Shown: positions 56,242 to 64,000 of the stretch, one piece after another
How positions within the stretch are numbered: position 1 is the first letter of the stretch
Layout: every line of letters starts with the position of its first letter
DNA from: an uncultured Desulfobacterium sp.
GTDB taxonomy: Bacteria > Desulfobacterota > DSM-4660 > Desulfatiglandales > Desulfatiglandaceae
Assembly (NCBI GenBank): GCA_900258555.1
Contig: LT984854.1
Span: 1,216,995-1,280,994 of the forward strand
Direction of reading: 5' to 3'
Length of the DNA stretch: 64,000 nt
Made by a program: the position numbers and the translations under genes
The notes under the pieces: model-generated
Told to the model about the DNA's origin: nothing
Databases searched by the model: none
What the model saw: only the letters and a program-made list of their open reading frames with translations

Positions 56242-57105
56242 CTACAGGGCCAGAATACATATGCCCTCTCTGTCTGCAAGCGCCGTCATCTCTGAGAGGT
56301 TAAACATCAGTGTCTTTCCTGCCTCCACCGCCAGGACCTTGGCCCTGACCTGTGACATCACATTTATGGTCTCCAGGCCCACGGAGGGCACATCAAAGCG
56401 CAGGTCCTGCTGTGGTTTGCTCACCTTGACAACAACCGCGCCCCCTTTGGCTATGGTCCCTCCCCTTTTGATGGTCTCATTGGTTCCCTCAATGGCTTCC
56501 AGCGCTAGGACTGTCCTTTTCTTGACCACCACACACTGCCCGATGTCAAGGCGACCCAGTTCCTTGGCCACCCTCCATCCAACGTCAACATCAGTCCTTT
56601 GGTCTTTGGTGGGCCTTTTTCTGGTAAAGCATCCCACAGTGGCCAAAAGTTCCGGCAGGTGGGCTGTTGAACTGACGATCTCTATGCCTTCTTTGGCAAG
56701 TTCCCTGGCAAATGCCGCAAGAATATTATCATCATGAAACACTGCGATCTTGGATATAAATGAAAGTCCTTTTAAATCCGGCCGGATGTTGTCAAACATC
56801 CGTTTCTTGCTGATGGAACCAGCCATCAGTGCCTTACTGATGTCATTTTTCTGAAAGGTCTTGATCAATTGTCCGAACTGGCCGAGTCTGATCCAGACGA
56901 TTTTATCCACATGGTCTTCAAGCGACGGATCAGTCTCATCCAGGTGGGCCACAGCAACCACGCTAAGCCCTCGACTTTTTGCCGCCTTCGCAACCATGAT
57001 CGGAAACTGTCCGCCGCCTGCAATCAGTCCGATGCTGTCTGCTTTGTCAGTCTTTGAGATGCTCGATAAGGGGAGAACTTCGTGAGAAGGATCCGAGGCT
57101 TTCAA
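56242..57105 (-). CDS. lpxI: UDP-2,3-diacylglucosamine pyrophosphatase LpxI
   Basis: A 287-residue LpxI (formerly DUF1009) hydrolase forming lipid X; it replaces LpxH here. Family segments: IGLIAGGGQFPIMVAKAAKS, LMAGSISKKRMFDN, LDIGQCVVVKKRTVLALEAIEGT and RFDVPSVGLETI. The start is probably TTG 57105 directly after the lpxA stop (57106-57108), because no ATG lies before the glycine-rich N-terminal segment. About 25 extra residues precede the usual start. Confidence 0.92.
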   Translation of the reverse strand: MKASDPSHEVLPLSSISKTDKADSIGLIAGGGQFPIMVAKAAKSRGLSVVAVAHLDETDPSLEDHVDKIVWIRLGQFGQLIKTFQKNDISKALMAGSISKKRMFDNIRPDLKGLSFISKIAVFHDDNILAAFARELAKEGIEIVSSTAHLPELLATVGCFTRKRPTKDQRTDVDVGWRVAKELGRLDIGQCVVVKKRTVLALEAIEGTNETIKRGGTIAKGGAVVVKVSKPQQDLRFDVPSVGLETINVMSQVRAKVLAVEAGKTLMFNLSEMTALADREGICILAL

Positions 57106-57882
57106 TTATCTGAGTATCCCCCTTTTTGAATTTTCAAGAAAATCAAGGAGGGTCTCCAGCTCAGGGAATGACTCAATCTCTTCTCTGACCTGTCTGATTC
57201 CTTCTTGGAGTTTGGTGTGTTCTCTCCATATAATCCTGTAGGCCTTTTTAAGGCCGTCAATGGTCCTGCGATCAAATCCCTTTCGGGTAAGTCCCTTCTG
57301 GTTTATACCGTAAAGGCTCGCCCTGGCCCCTGATGCCATCATAAAAGGCGGTACGTCCTGGGCGATTCCCGTCTGCCCTCCAATAAATGCATAGGCCCCA
57401 ATACGAACGAATTGATGAATCGCCACAAGCCCGCCTATTGTAGCATGGTCCCCCACCTTTGTATGTCCGGCGAGGGTTGCGACATTGGCCATAATAACGC
57501 CGTTTCCAAGTGCGCAATCATGGGCGATATGGGAATAGGCCATTATGAAATTATTATTTCCCACCACGGTCTGTCGGTCCTCTTTGGTGGTTGCCCGGTG
57601 TATTGTGACATTTTCGCGGATGATATTGTCGTTTCCTATGACTACCCTGGTGTCTTCCCCACGATAACCTATGTCCTGCGGCGGCATGCCTATGCACGAA
57701 AAGGGAGATATGGTGTTTCTTTCCCCTATCTGTGTGTGGCCCTCGATATATACGTGTGCAACTATTTCAGTATCAGGGCCGATGGTCACATGATCACCAA
57801 TAATGCTGTAAGGACCGACCCTGACCCCTTGGCCCAGCTCAGCGCCTGGGGCGACAATTGCTGTAGGGTGAATTTCAGGCAT
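57106..57882 (-). CDS. lpxA: Acyl-ACP--UDP-N-acetylglucosamine O-acyltransferase
   Basis: A 258-residue left-handed beta-helix enzyme, first step of lipid A synthesis. Hexapeptide repeats cover about residues 1-190; VIGDHVTIGPDTEI, the catalytic His region AYSHIAHDCALGNG, and HQFVRIGAYAFIGG are present. The C-terminal helical part follows. It starts at ATG 57882, 19 bases after the fabZ stop. Confidence 0.96.
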   Translation of the reverse strand: MPEIHPTAIVAPGAELGQGVRVGPYSIIGDHVTIGPDTEIVAHVYIEGHTQIGERNTISPFSCIGMPPQDIGYRGEDTRVVIGNDNIIRENVTIHRATTKEDRQTVVGNNNFIMAYSHIAHDCALGNGVIMANVATLAGHTKVGDHATIGGLVAIHQFVRIGAYAFIGGQTGIAQDVPPFMMASGARASLYGINQKGLTRKGFDRRTIDGLKKAYRIIWREHTKLQEGIRQVREEIESFPELETLLDFLENSKRGILR

Positions 57883-57901
57883 ATGACTTAACTATTCCTT
57901 T

Positions 57902-58348
57902 CTACCCGATAGTGGCCATAAGTTCAGCCTCTGCGACCAGATCTTCTCCTACAAAGGCCTTGCCCCCCAGTTTCCAGACCCTGGAGCCTGTCCTGAGTGC
58001 CTCCAGTTGGAATCGGATCTGATCTCCAGGCACCACGGGCCTTCTGAATTTCACCTTGTCAATAGACATGAAATAGACCGCATCGGTATTTTCCGTGTCC
58101 TGTGAGCCTGAAATGGATAGCCTTGCCAGCACCCCTCCCACCTGGGCCATGGCCTCTATAATCAACACACCGGGCATTATGGGGTTGCCGGGAAAATGCC
58201 CCTGAAAAAAGTGCTCGTTTGCAGTCACATTCTTGTAACCGACAACACTCTTGCCCAGTTCGATTTCCGTGATCCTATCCACCAGCAAAAAGGGATAGCG
58301 GTGAGGAAGCAGTTTGATGATATCCTGATAATTAAGAGGCAGATCCAT
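57902..58348 (-). CDS. fabZ: 3-hydroxyacyl-ACP dehydratase FabZ
   Basis: A 148-residue hotdog dehydratase. The catalytic His is in [16 protein letters not shown] (about 14-29), and the acidic partner lies in [21 protein letters not shown]. It removes water from 3-hydroxyacyl-ACP and competes with LpxA for 3-hydroxymyristoyl-ACP. Flanked by lpxD and lpxA with short gaps, as is common. Confidence 0.96.
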   Translation of the reverse strand: MDLPLNYQDIIKLLPHRYPFLLVDRITEIELGKSVVGYKNVTANEHFFQGHFPGNPIMPGVLIIEAMAQVGGVLARLSISGSQDTENTDAVYFMSIDKVKFRRPVVPGDQIRFQLEALRTGSRVWKLGGKAFVGEDLVAEAELMATIG

Positions 58349-58361
58349 AGGAAGGCTCCTT

Positions 58362-59387
58362 CTACATATTCTTTTCCAGTTCTTCGATCCTTTTTTCGAG
58401 GGTGCGCACGCGGTCGCTTAATTCCGGAAGACGTTTAACCAGGTTGGAAGTCTTAAGCCAAAGCCTATGGGGTATTGCAGGAGAGCCGGATAGGACCTCT
58501 CCCGGCATAACGGATTGTGCAATGCCCGACTGCGGGCCTATAATGGCCCGGTCTCCGATCTCCTTGTGGTCCACAATACCGACCTGACCTGCAATAATCA
58601 CCTCGCGGCCTATTGTTACACTGCCCGAAATACCTGCCTGGGCCAGCACAAGGCTGTCTTCTCCAATGACTACATTATGGGCAATCTGCACCAGGTTATC
58701 GGTCCTGACGCCCCGTTGGATCCAGGTCCTTCCCAAGGCTGCACGGTCGATACAATTATTGGCCCCGATCTCCACATCATCATCTATCTGCACGATGCCT
58801 ATCTGCGGCCTCTTAACAGACCTCGTTCCCTCCTTGACATAGCCGAAGCCGTCGCTTCCGATAACGGTTCCCGCATGTATTGTTACTTTATCCCCTATCC
58901 GACAGTCTTGCAGGATTGATGCATTGGCATGGATCACCGTGCCTTTTCCCACCCTGACCCTGTCTCCTACAAACACCCCTGGAAACAATACGGTATCGTC
59001 GCCGATTACAGCATCTTTTCCCACATATACCATAGGGTATATGGAGACATTCTGGCCAATGCGGCTGTCTTTGTGGACAAAGGCATGTTCGCTTATGCCG
59101 GGATATCTGGGTACGGGCGGGGTAAAAAGCTCCGTCACCCTGGCAAAGGCCAGGCCTGCGTTTGTAACGACGATCTGGGAACCAGAAAAATTGTCGGTCT
59201 TTTCAGACACCACCAGTGCAGAGGCCTTGGTATCCTTGAGATACCCTTCATAGCGCTTATCAACAAAAAAGCTGATCTCACCATGACAGGCGCTATCCAG
59301 GGCGTTTACACCTGAAATGATGATGTTGTCATCACCGATAATCTCGCCCGCCACAATCCGGGCGATCTTATTTAGAGGTATTTCCAC
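58362..59387 (-). CDS. lpxD: UDP-3-O-(3-hydroxyacyl)glucosamine N-acyltransferase
   Basis: A 341-residue N-acyltransferase, third step of lipid A synthesis. N-terminal uridine-binding domain (about 1-95, AVEIPLN-type start, [10 protein letters not shown]), then hexapeptide repeats (about 100-300) with the catalytic His in [16 protein letters not shown] and a C-terminal helix. Cys/NCI segment [14 protein letters not shown] typical of LpxD. 14 bases before fabZ. Confidence 0.96.
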   Translation of the reverse strand: MEIPLNKIARIVAGEIIGDDNIIISGVNALDSACHGEISFFVDKRYEGYLKDTKASALVVSEKTDNFSGSQIVVTNAGLAFARVTELFTPPVPRYPGISEHAFVHKDSRIGQNVSIYPMVYVGKDAVIGDDTVLFPGVFVGDRVRVGKGTVIHANASILQDCRIGDKVTIHAGTVIGSDGFGYVKEGTRSVKRPQIGIVQIDDDVEIGANNCIDRAALGRTWIQRGVRTDNLVQIAHNVVIGEDSLVLAQAGISGSVTIGREVIIAGQVGIVDHKEIGDRAIIGPQSGIAQSVMPGEVLSGSPAIPHRLWLKTSNLVKRLPELSDRVRTLEKRIEELEKNM

Positions 59388-59401
59388 CTTGCAACTTACC
59401 T

Positions 59402-59923
59402 CTACTTTTTCATTCTGTCGTATTCTTTGATCACATCATCGGTAATATCAATATTGTCGCTGTTGTAGAGGATGCCGCTTGAGCCCTTTTCCAGTATCAG
59501 GAGGTATTTGTCCTTCTTCCCTATATTATCCATCAGTTTTGCCACATCCTGTAACACACTCCTCTTTACCTCAAGCTCTGCTTCTTTAATTGCCTGATAA
59601 TATTCATTCTCAAGGTATTTATAACGCCTCGCCATCTTTTCATATTCCTTGCGTTTATCCTCTTTGGCGTCAAGGCTGAGCATCATACTTTGTTTCTTTA
59701 TCCCATCCTCAAATTCTATAAGCTCTGACTTTTTCTTCTCCAGTTCCTGCTTCTGTGGCTCGAGCTTTTTTACGTAAGACTCACTGAGCTTTTTATAGCC
59801 AGTGGAGTCCTGCTGAAACTTCTGCAGATCTACAATCCCTATTTTGTCCTCTGCGGCCATTACGCCCGCCTGACAGCTGAACAACCAGATAATCCCTACA
59901 ACCAGCCCGATAAAATACTTCAT
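59402..59923 (-). CDS. OmpH/Skp family periplasmic chaperone
   Basis: A 173-residue protein with a signal peptide (about 1-23, ending MAAED), then a long coiled coil from [20 protein letters not shown] to [13 protein letters not shown], and a C-terminal beta segment [15 protein letters not shown] as in Skp. It holds unfolded outer-membrane proteins for BamA; bamA is the next gene upstream and lpxD the next downstream. Confidence 0.93.
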   Translation of the reverse strand: MKYFIGLVVGIIWLFSCQAGVMAAEDKIGIVDLQKFQQDSTGYKKLSESYVKKLEPQKQELEKKKSELIEFEDGIKKQSMMLSLDAKEDKRKEYEKMARRYKYLENEYYQAIKEAELEVKRSVLQDVAKLMDNIGKKDKYLLILEKGSSGILYNSDNIDITDDVIKEYDRMKK

Positions 59924-59957
59924 AGCGCTCCCTCCATAAATTTATTATTTAGCCATT

Positions 59958-60092
59958 AGCGGTTAGCTATTAGCAATTAGCTAAAATCAAAACAAACAGC
60001 ATTTCATATTTTTATCTTCTTTTTCGTCTATTGGATTAAAATGACATTCTCACCTCCATGAGCTAATAGCTAAAAGCCAATAGCTAACTGCT
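59958..60092. repeat. GCTAATAGC-word hairpin between bamA and ompH
   Basis: The arm 59958-59983 and the arm 60067-60092 are inverted copies at 22 of 26 positions (core TTAGCTATT / AATAGCTAA). The loop of 83 bases has no evident coding potential. Both flanking genes are on the minus strand. Confidence 0.7.
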
Positions 60093-60101
60093 TATCTTAC
60101 A

Positions 60102-62483
60102 TCAAAAAAGTCCCCCAACAGAAAATTCCCATTTGCCTGATTCTTCTCCCTCCTGCGGGTCCAGATTCTTGCCATATTCAATTCTTAGTGGTCCCATCGG
60201 AGAATACCACCTGATGCCTAACCCGGCGGATTTCTTGATGCCGCTGAAGGTGTAATGCTCATCGTCTGTAAATACGTTTCCCATGTCATAAAACACAAGC
60301 CCGACTATGCCCTGTTCCTTGAGTACCGGAAAACGATATTCAAAATTATAGTACATCATCCTCTCTCCGCCTATCCTGTCATTGGTTACAGGATCACGCG
60401 GTGAAATGGATGCATAATCAAAGCCCCGGACGGAATTGATACCGCCTATCCTGAATTTCTGATAGACCGGGAGCTTCCCGCCCGCCATCTCCTCCATGAA
60501 GCCCCAGTTGCCCCTGAGAAGAAAGACCGTCTTCCACCACAGAGGAAAATACCAGGCGGATGTGAGTCGAAGCTTGTTGAAGTCAACGTCTCCTCCAAGA
60601 CCCCTGCCTGCGAATTCAAAGGAGATACTGTTTTCAGAGCCCTTGCTGGTATCCCAGGGTTTATCCTTTGAATCTCTGCCTATTCCAAATGTTACGCTGC
60701 TTGTAATGTTCTTGCCCTCCATGTCCTTCCATAATATGGAGGCGTCTTCAGGGACATTGCTTATGTCAGAATTATCATAGGCATAATTAACATAGCCCCT
60801 GGTGTATTCGTCAATTTTGTCTATAGGATAACCGAGGCCGAGGCCGATGCCGGAGCTGTCGCGGGTGTATTCGTCATAATTCAAACCCTCATAACTATAG
60901 CTGTCGTATTCCTGCTTCCATTTGTAGAGGTTTATGTTTCCTGAAAGACGTGTGTCAAAAAGCCATGGTTCCGTAAAACCTACATTGAATTCAGTTGAAA
61001 GTCCGCCGAGTTTAGCCGATGCCTGCAATTTTTGGCCCCGGCCGAACAGATTATTCTGGGCGATCTGGAACATTGCGAAGATGCTGTCCTGGGAGCTGTA
61101 GCCTGCGCCGATGCTGAATGATCCAGTGGGCCGTTCTTTTACCTTGACATCCATCACCATCTTATCATCGCCAGAACCTTTTTTTGTCTGCATTTCCACC
61201 TCTTCAAAAAAACCCAGACGATCCAGGTTCTCCTTGCTCTTGCGGATTGCCTCACCGCTGTATTCGTCTCCCTCGATCTGCTTGAGTTCCCTTCGGATAA
61301 CCTTGTCTCTTGTCACAGCATTTCCAATGATGTTTATCCTTTCAATACTGACCTTTTGCCCCATGGTTACAGTGTATATGACATCTACGAGGTGTTTTTC
61401 ATCATCCTCTTCTGTATTGGGCGAAACCTCTGCATAGGCATATCCTACGTCAACATATTCATTCTTGAGCGCCAGCATGTCATTGCGCACAGTCTCTCTG
61501 TTAAACACCTTTTCCTTTTTTATATTGACCTTTTTTAAGAGTTCTTCCTCCGGCTTTATCAGATCTCCCCTGATAAAGACATTGCGGACCATATATTGAT
61601 TTCCCTCTTCGATATCAATTTTTACGGTCAGTCCTTTTTTCTTGTTAAATATGATCTCAGGCTCTCCTATCTTTGCCCTGATAAACCCGTTATTGTTATA
61701 AAACGCGGTTATCCTGTGGACATCGAACTCGAGCTTCTTCTTGTCCAGAGTGCCGGAATTGGTAATCCACGAAAAAAAGCCCTTCTCATTGGTCTCCATT
61801 TGTTTCTTGATCTTACGATCTTTAAAATGATTATTCCCTTGAAATTTTATTTTTGTGACATAAACCTTTTCGTTTTCGGCGATCTGGTATGTAAGCCGCA
61901 CCTCATTGTTGGGGATGGACTCTGTAGAGGTTTCAATCTCCACATTATAATAGGCCTTTTTCTTGTAGAACTCTGTAAGCCTGTTTATACTCTGCTTGAT
62001 CTCCTGCTCATCGAGAATGGCGTATATTTTTATCCCCACCTCTTTTTTAAGGTCCTCATCGCGGATCTTTTTGTTTCCCTTAAAAACGATTTCACCGATT
62101 GAAGGCTTTTCTGTAACATGAAAGATAACAATCTTCCCTTCCGCACCATCGGTTATTTCTGTTGTGACATCCATAAAAAATTTCATCCTGAAGATGTTCC
62201 TCAGATCCTTATCCAACCGGTCATAGTCGAGGACATCTCCCTTTTTTGTCTCGATCACAGCCAATATCGCTTCTTTTTCAATACGTTGGTTGCCCAAGAC
62301 CATGACATCTTCTATGGTATTTTCAGAGCCGTAAGCCCCTCTTGAAATAACCATTTCCTGCCCCAAATAGAGGCACATGACAACAATCAGCATCAGCCAT
62401 GACCAGGTGCGAGGAGTCCTTTTGTAAGGACCTGCACCCGGACGGTTCTTAACACAGAAATAATCTTTACTGCATGCGTCCAC
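60102..62483 (-). CDS. bamA: Outer membrane assembly factor BamA
   Basis: A 793-residue Omp85 protein that inserts beta-barrel proteins. After a signal-like segment (about 26-52) there are five POTRA domains from IEDVMVLGNQRIEKEAI (about 57) to about 430, then a barrel ending GKWEFSVGGLF. The lid-lock motif appears as KFRIGGINSVRGFDYASI, and the VRGF motif is conserved. The start at 62483 overlaps lolD by 17 bases. An N-terminal stretch before the signal segment ([16 protein letters not shown]) is odd, and a later start is possible. Confidence 0.94.
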   Translation of the reverse strand: MDACSKDYFCVKNRPGAGPYKRTPRTWSWLMLIVVMCLYLGQEMVISRGAYGSENTIEDVMVLGNQRIEKEAILAVIETKKGDVLDYDRLDKDLRNIFRMKFFMDVTTEITDGAEGKIVIFHVTEKPSIGEIVFKGNKKIRDEDLKKEVGIKIYAILDEQEIKQSINRLTEFYKKKAYYNVEIETSTESIPNNEVRLTYQIAENEKVYVTKIKFQGNNHFKDRKIKKQMETNEKGFFSWITNSGTLDKKKLEFDVHRITAFYNNNGFIRAKIGEPEIIFNKKKGLTVKIDIEEGNQYMVRNVFIRGDLIKPEEELLKKVNIKKEKVFNRETVRNDMLALKNEYVDVGYAYAEVSPNTEEDDEKHLVDVIYTVTMGQKVSIERINIIGNAVTRDKVIRRELKQIEGDEYSGEAIRKSKENLDRLGFFEEVEMQTKKGSGDDKMVMDVKVKERPTGSFSIGAGYSSQDSIFAMFQIAQNNLFGRGQKLQASAKLGGLSTEFNVGFTEPWLFDTRLSGNINLYKWKQEYDSYSYEGLNYDEYTRDSSGIGLGLGYPIDKIDEYTRGYVNYAYDNSDISNVPEDASILWKDMEGKNITSSVTFGIGRDSKDKPWDTSKGSENSISFEFAGRGLGGDVDFNKLRLTSAWYFPLWWKTVFLLRGNWGFMEEMAGGKLPVYQKFRIGGINSVRGFDYASISPRDPVTNDRIGGERMMYYNFEYRFPVLKEQGIVGLVFYDMGNVFTDDEHYTFSGIKKSAGLGIRWYSPMGPLRIEYGKNLDPQEGEESGKWEFSVGGLF

Positions 62484-63129
62484 CGATCATCTCCTTATGC
62501 CTTGACATCATCCCTGCCAGTTTTTGGTTATGTGTGGCTATCACCATAGCCACATGTTCTTCCTGATTGAGCCTCAGGAGGAGTTCTGCAATTTCCTGGC
62601 CCGTATGCCAGTCAAGACTCCCGGTGGGCTCATCCGCCAATATCAGCCTGGGCTTCATTATCAAAGCCCTTGCAATGGCAACCCTTTGCTGTTCACCGCC
62701 TGAAAGCTCACCCGCGCGATGGGTGAGACGACCCTCAAGCCCGACCTTCATTAAGACCTCTTTTGCCATTTCCGTGGCCCTTTTCTTGGGTAACCGTGCA
62801 ATAAGGGCCGGCATCATGGCATTTTCAAGGGCATTTAGTTCCGGCAGCAGGTGATGGAATTGAAACACAAACCCTATCTCCCTGCTCCTGAAGCGGGTCA
62901 TGTCCGCATCGCTCATCTCATAGATGTTTCGGCCTTCAAATCTGACAATGCCCTCTGTGGGGGGATCAAGACTGCCTATTATATTTAATAGTGTTGATTT
63001 TCCCACGCCTGACGCACCGATGATCGCCAGGCTGTCGCCCGGTTGAAGTTCAAGATTTACACCCATAAGGACATTTATCAATACTCCTCGATGGGTAAAA
63101 GACTTGTGTATATTTTCAAGGTTCAGCAT
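62467..63129 (-). CDS. lolD: Lipoprotein-releasing system ATP-binding protein LolD
   Basis: An ABC ATPase of about 220 residues for lipoprotein release from the inner membrane. Walker [10 protein letters not shown], LolD-type signature [18 protein letters not shown], Walker [14 protein letters not shown]-loop VIATHNQKL. The start is uncertain: ATG 63129 gives the usual LolD N-terminus ([11 protein letters not shown]), while a GTG at 63153 adds 8 residues; neither has a clear Shine-Dalgarno. It follows the lolC-type permease gene, with which it forms the transporter. Confidence 0.92.
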   Translation of the reverse strand: MLNLENIHKSFTHRGVLINVLMGVNLELQPGDSLAIIGASGVGKSTLLNIIGSLDPPTEGIVRFEGRNIYEMSDADMTRFRSREIGFVFQFHHLLPELNALENAMMPALIARLPKKRATEMAKEVLMKVGLEGRLTHRAGELSGGEQQRVAIARALIMKPRLILADEPTGSLDWHTGQEIAELLLRLNQEEHVAMVIATHNQKLAGMMSRHKEMIGGRMQ

Positions 63130-63169
63130 TTGACAGTATAAATATCGGGCCACCGGAGTAATTATGGCA

Positions 63170-64000
63170 CTATTCGTAACGTATTACCTCTACAGGGTTC
63201 ATTCTGGATGCATACCACGACGGATAGATGGTAGCCAAAAAGGAAATCATCACTGCTGCAAGGGAGACCACCCATACGTCGCCTGCCTCCACCAGCACAG
63301 GTAGCTTTTGTATATAGTACACAGACGGATCCAGGTCTATGAATTTGTACTTTGCCAGTAATTCGCAGATGCCGAGTCCTGATAAAATACCGGCAATGGT
63401 CCCCACCACTCCTACCAAAAGGCCCTGGAGCATGAATATGCTCATGATGCTTTTTTTGGATGCACCCATAGCCCTTAATATGGCGACATCCCTTGTCTTT
63501 TCCATGACCACCATCACCAGTGTGCTGATGATATTTAAAGCCCCTACCATTACGATCATGGCAAGTATCACAAACATTGTGTACTTTTCCAGCTTGAGCG
63601 CAGCAAACAGGCTCTTGTTCATCGCCTTCCAATCCTTGGTTAGAAAGGAATGCCCCAGTTTTTCCTGAACAGCCGCAGAAACTTTCTCTGACTCAAATAC
63701 ATTTCTTATCTTTACCCTAAGGCCGCTCACCCTGTTGCCAAGGGCCAGGAAATCCTGCGCCTCTTCAAGGGACACGTACACCATTGAGGCATCATACTCA
63801 TACATGCCGGAATCAAATATGCCGGAGACCTTGAATTGCCTGGTGTTCGGGATCCTTCCCATTGGCGTGAGTTTGCCTTCCGGAGAGATGACAGTCACGA
63901 TATCACCGATGTCCGAGTCGGTCTGTTTCGCAAGTTCACATCCTATAATAATGGCGGGCACGCCATCAGCAGTGCGACGTAAAGACTCAAGAGAACCCCT
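63170..64000 (-). CDS. lolC: LolC/LolE-family permease, 3' part only (runs off window)
   Basis: The frame is open to the right edge, so only the C-terminal 276 residues or so are seen. A periplasmic MacB-like segment (VPAIIIGCELAKQTD to AVQEKLGHSF) is followed by three transmembrane spans: about FVILAMIVMVGALNIISTLV, GLLVGVVGTIAGILSGLG, and VWVVSLAAVMISFLATIYP. The end reads YASRMNPVEVIRYE, typical of this family. It is the membrane partner of the adjacent LolD. Confidence 0.9.
   Translation of the reverse strand, partial: RGSLESLRRTADGVPAIIIGCELAKQTDSDIGDIVTVISPEGKLTPMGRIPNTRQFKVSGIFDSGMYEYDASMVYVSLEEAQDFLALGNRVSGLRVKIRNVFESEKVSAAVQEKLGHSFLTKDWKAMNKSLFAALKLEKYTMFVILAMIVMVGALNIISTLVMVVMEKTRDVAILRAMGASKKSIMSIFMLQGLLVGVVGTIAGILSGLGICELLAKYKFIDLDPSVYYIQKLPVLVEAGDVWVVSLAAVMISFLATIYPSWYASRMNPVEVIRYE

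Overview
The window reads as chromosomal DNA of an anaerobic, dissimilatory sulfate-reducing bacterium of the Desulfobacterota (old Deltaproteobacteria). The main evidence is an aprBA - qmoAB - hdrCB block (42.3-50.0 kb). It is supported by a diderm envelope programme (bamA, ompH/skp, lpxD, fabZ, lpxA, lpxI, lpxB, lolCD), MeaB and beta-oxidation genes, and a homoserine pathway that uses an ApgM-like kinase candidate. QmoC is replaced by soluble HdrC- and HdrB-like proteins, an arrangement known from Gram-positive sulfate reducers and from some lineages thought to have acquired apr genes laterally. I cannot name the genus from reading alone.

Layout. 0-4 kb: a decayed DUF4143 ATPase tail, then a minus-strand acyl-CoA block (meaB, crotonase, thiolase) with a candidate promoter and an overlapping TetR/FadR-like operator. 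4.1-11.8 kb: an aminotransferase tightly followed by a MoxR/CbbQ AAA ATPase and a very large CbbO/NorD-like VWA protein, then an unknown 174-residue protein and a double-domain SagB-type oxidoreductase. 11.9-15.7 kb, minus strand: adk, a 251-bp element with long inverted ends, the apgM-like gene, hom, and the stump of an alaC-like aminotransferase. 16-24.6 kb, plus strand: purM, DUF523, tatA, tolC-like, then ftsE-ftsX-envC-ctpA-yibQ, a set for septal peptidoglycan hydrolysis.

24.7-30.3 kb is a complete rRNA operon (16S, tRNA-Ile, tRNA-Ala, 23S, 5S) with tandem promoters, two identical boxA decamers, processing stems that pair across 16S and 23S, and a strong terminator. 30.5-41.9 kb carries varied housekeeping and orphan genes: an SDR/DUF2867 protein, an unknown 141-residue protein, a fusion of iron-sulfur flavoprotein and arsenate reductase, a DsrE-like protein, a thioesterase, a TIGR02757 protein, a DUF6178-like protein, exbB-exbD-ftsB-TPR, a core-type MetE-like protein and a PP2C phosphatase. 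42-50 kb is the sulfate-reduction block: AprAB reduces APS to sulfite, QmoAB is its expected electron donor, and HdrCB would be the electron entry point. 50-53 kb holds a zinc-ribbon protein, a SEC-C protein, an outer-membrane barrel and a small PstS-like protein. 53.8-64 kb is a minus-strand outer-membrane biogenesis operon running lolC-lolD-bamA-ompH-lpxD-fabZ-lpxA-lpxI-Gfo/Idh-lpxB.

Features beyond the gene list: many intergenic gaps hold hairpins whose arms are built from repeated short words (for example GCTAATAGC, GGTATAAGGT, ATATCGAACAAGGA, TTGAATCCTTGAACCC), with a different vocabulary from site to site. The aminotransferase-AAA-VWA cluster is the best candidate for an undescribed system, possibly a remodelling machine for a PLP enzyme. 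No CRISPR array, prophage or intact transposase gene was seen.
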